This document shows positions 13,496 to 14,113 of a stretch of 14,113 nt of DNA, piece by piece. Location: NCBI GenBank assembly GCA_050700835.1, contig JBOHDX010000126.1, positions 1-14,113 on the forward strand, given 5' to 3'. The first letter of the stretch is position 1. The number at the start of each line of letters is the position of its first letter. The position numbers and the translations under genes are program-made. The stretch is from JBOHDX01 sp050700835 (lineage in GTDB: Bacteria; Actinomycetota; Actinomycetes; Propionibacteriales; Nocardioidaceae). The notes under the pieces are model-generated. The model was given only the letters and a program-made list of their open reading frames with translations. It made no database searches and was not told the origin of the DNA.

Positions 13496-14113
13496 CGGCG
13501 GTGGCCGGCGTGGCGCCGAAGCGCGGCGCGAGGTCCATCAGGATGCCCTCGACCGACACCAGGATCTTCCGGATCAGGCGCACCGTCGACACGTCGAGCC
13601 CGTGGTCGCCCTCGAGCGCGTCGAGCAACGCGTGCAAACGCTCGGTGGCGTCGTCGAGCCGGTCCATGGGCCCGGTCTCGGGGCTGTCCGGTGCCTGCGG
13701 TCCGCGAAGCGGGGCAACGTCGGCGGCGATCGCGTCGGCTGTGGCGTCCACGAGCAGCGCCAGGTCCCGCAGCAGCGGCTGCGACTCGCCGTCGGGTTCG
13801 AGCCCCTGCGCGGGCGAGCCGGTCAGACCGACGGTGCGCACCAGCACCCGCACGTGCAGCCAGACTCGAGCATGGCGTTCGAGGGCGCGTTCGTACCTGC
13901 GGAGTACGGGTTTGCGCAACCGGCCGCGGGGGTTGAGCCGCAGGGTGTCCTCGGCACGGTCCGCGGCGTTCCACGCCTCGCGGTTGCGCGACTCGACCTG
14001 GCGTACGCGCGTCGACCAGCTGTCGGGCTCGACCTCGCTGGTGCCCTCGAGCACGTCGGCGACATTGCGCAGCAGGCCGAGCACGCCGTCGCTGAAACGG
14101 TTCAGCGCACGGC
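13482..14113 (-). CDS. C-terminal part of a probable FUSC/aromatic-acid-exporter family protein (5' end missing)
   Basis: The frame is open through the right edge (it reads RALNRFSDG just before the first internal GTG at 14084), so only the last 209 residues are visible and the true start lies outside. The visible part is soluble, strongly helical and charged, with no membrane segment. It includes VESRNREAWNAADRAEDTLR and NPRGRLRKPVLRRYERALERH, then a helical bundle ending TPATAALAR. This resembles the cytoplasmic C-terminal region of actinobacterial FUSC/ArAE-type membrane proteins, whose membrane half would lie to the right. The assignment is by general resemblance only; another helical protein is possible. 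Its stop lies in repeated DNA shared with the intergenic region. Confidence 0.5.
   Translation of the reverse strand, partial: RALNRFSDGVLGLLRNVADVLEGTSEVEPDSWSTRVRQVESRNREAWNAADRAEDTLRLNPRGRLRKPVLRRYERALERHARVWLHVRVLVRTVGLTGSPAQGLEPDGESQPLLRDLALLVDATADAIAADVAPLRGPQAPDSPETGPMDRLDDATERLHALLDALEGDHGLDVSTVRLIRKILVSVEGILMDLAPRFGATPATAALAR

Overview
The window is very GC-rich, uses GTG starts freely and is tightly packed. Together with the gene content (a DUF6758-type protein, a DUF664/DinB protein, and a PHP and MarC pair) this points to a high-GC actinomycete. I lean towards Nocardioidaceae or a relative, but only from general appearance. No rRNA, tRNA, CRISPR array, transposase or phage gene was seen.

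Positions 1-9671 form a catabolic locus of two divergent operons. Leftward, from about 4760 to beyond the left edge, run a NAT/NCS2 nucleobase permease and the FAD, [2Fe-2S] and molybdopterin subunits of a xanthine-dehydrogenase-family hydroxylase; the last is cut by the window edge. Rightward, from about 4980 to 9671, run three genes matching the AllH (DUF2877), FdrA/AllF and AllG (DUF1116) components of oxamate carbamoyltransferase, then an alpha/beta hydrolase. All six internal junctions in the two operons are 4-base ATGA or GTGA overlaps. The divergent spacer holds a 45-bp unit repeated twice in tandem, and a 9-bp minisatellite lies at the allH start. The likely job is import of a pyrimidine or purine base, oxidation by the Mo enzyme, ring opening by an enzyme not seen here, and phosphorolysis of an N-carbamoyl acid to carbamoyl phosphate. 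The uracil-type motif of the permease raises the possibility of an oxidative uracil-to-barbiturate-to-ureidomalonate route rather than the allantoin route. This is inference.

Positions 9745-14113 look like ordinary chromosomal genes: a DinB/DUF664 protein (-); a leftward DUF6758, PHP phosphoesterase and MarC group; a Nudix hydrolase (+); and the C-terminal part of a probable FUSC/aromatic-acid-exporter protein (-, cut by the right edge). Two related 70-71 bp nested inverted repeats that begin and end with GCTTCAC/GTGAAGC lie just after the MarC and Nudix stop codons. The second is followed by a patchwork of short direct repeats about 40 bp apart.
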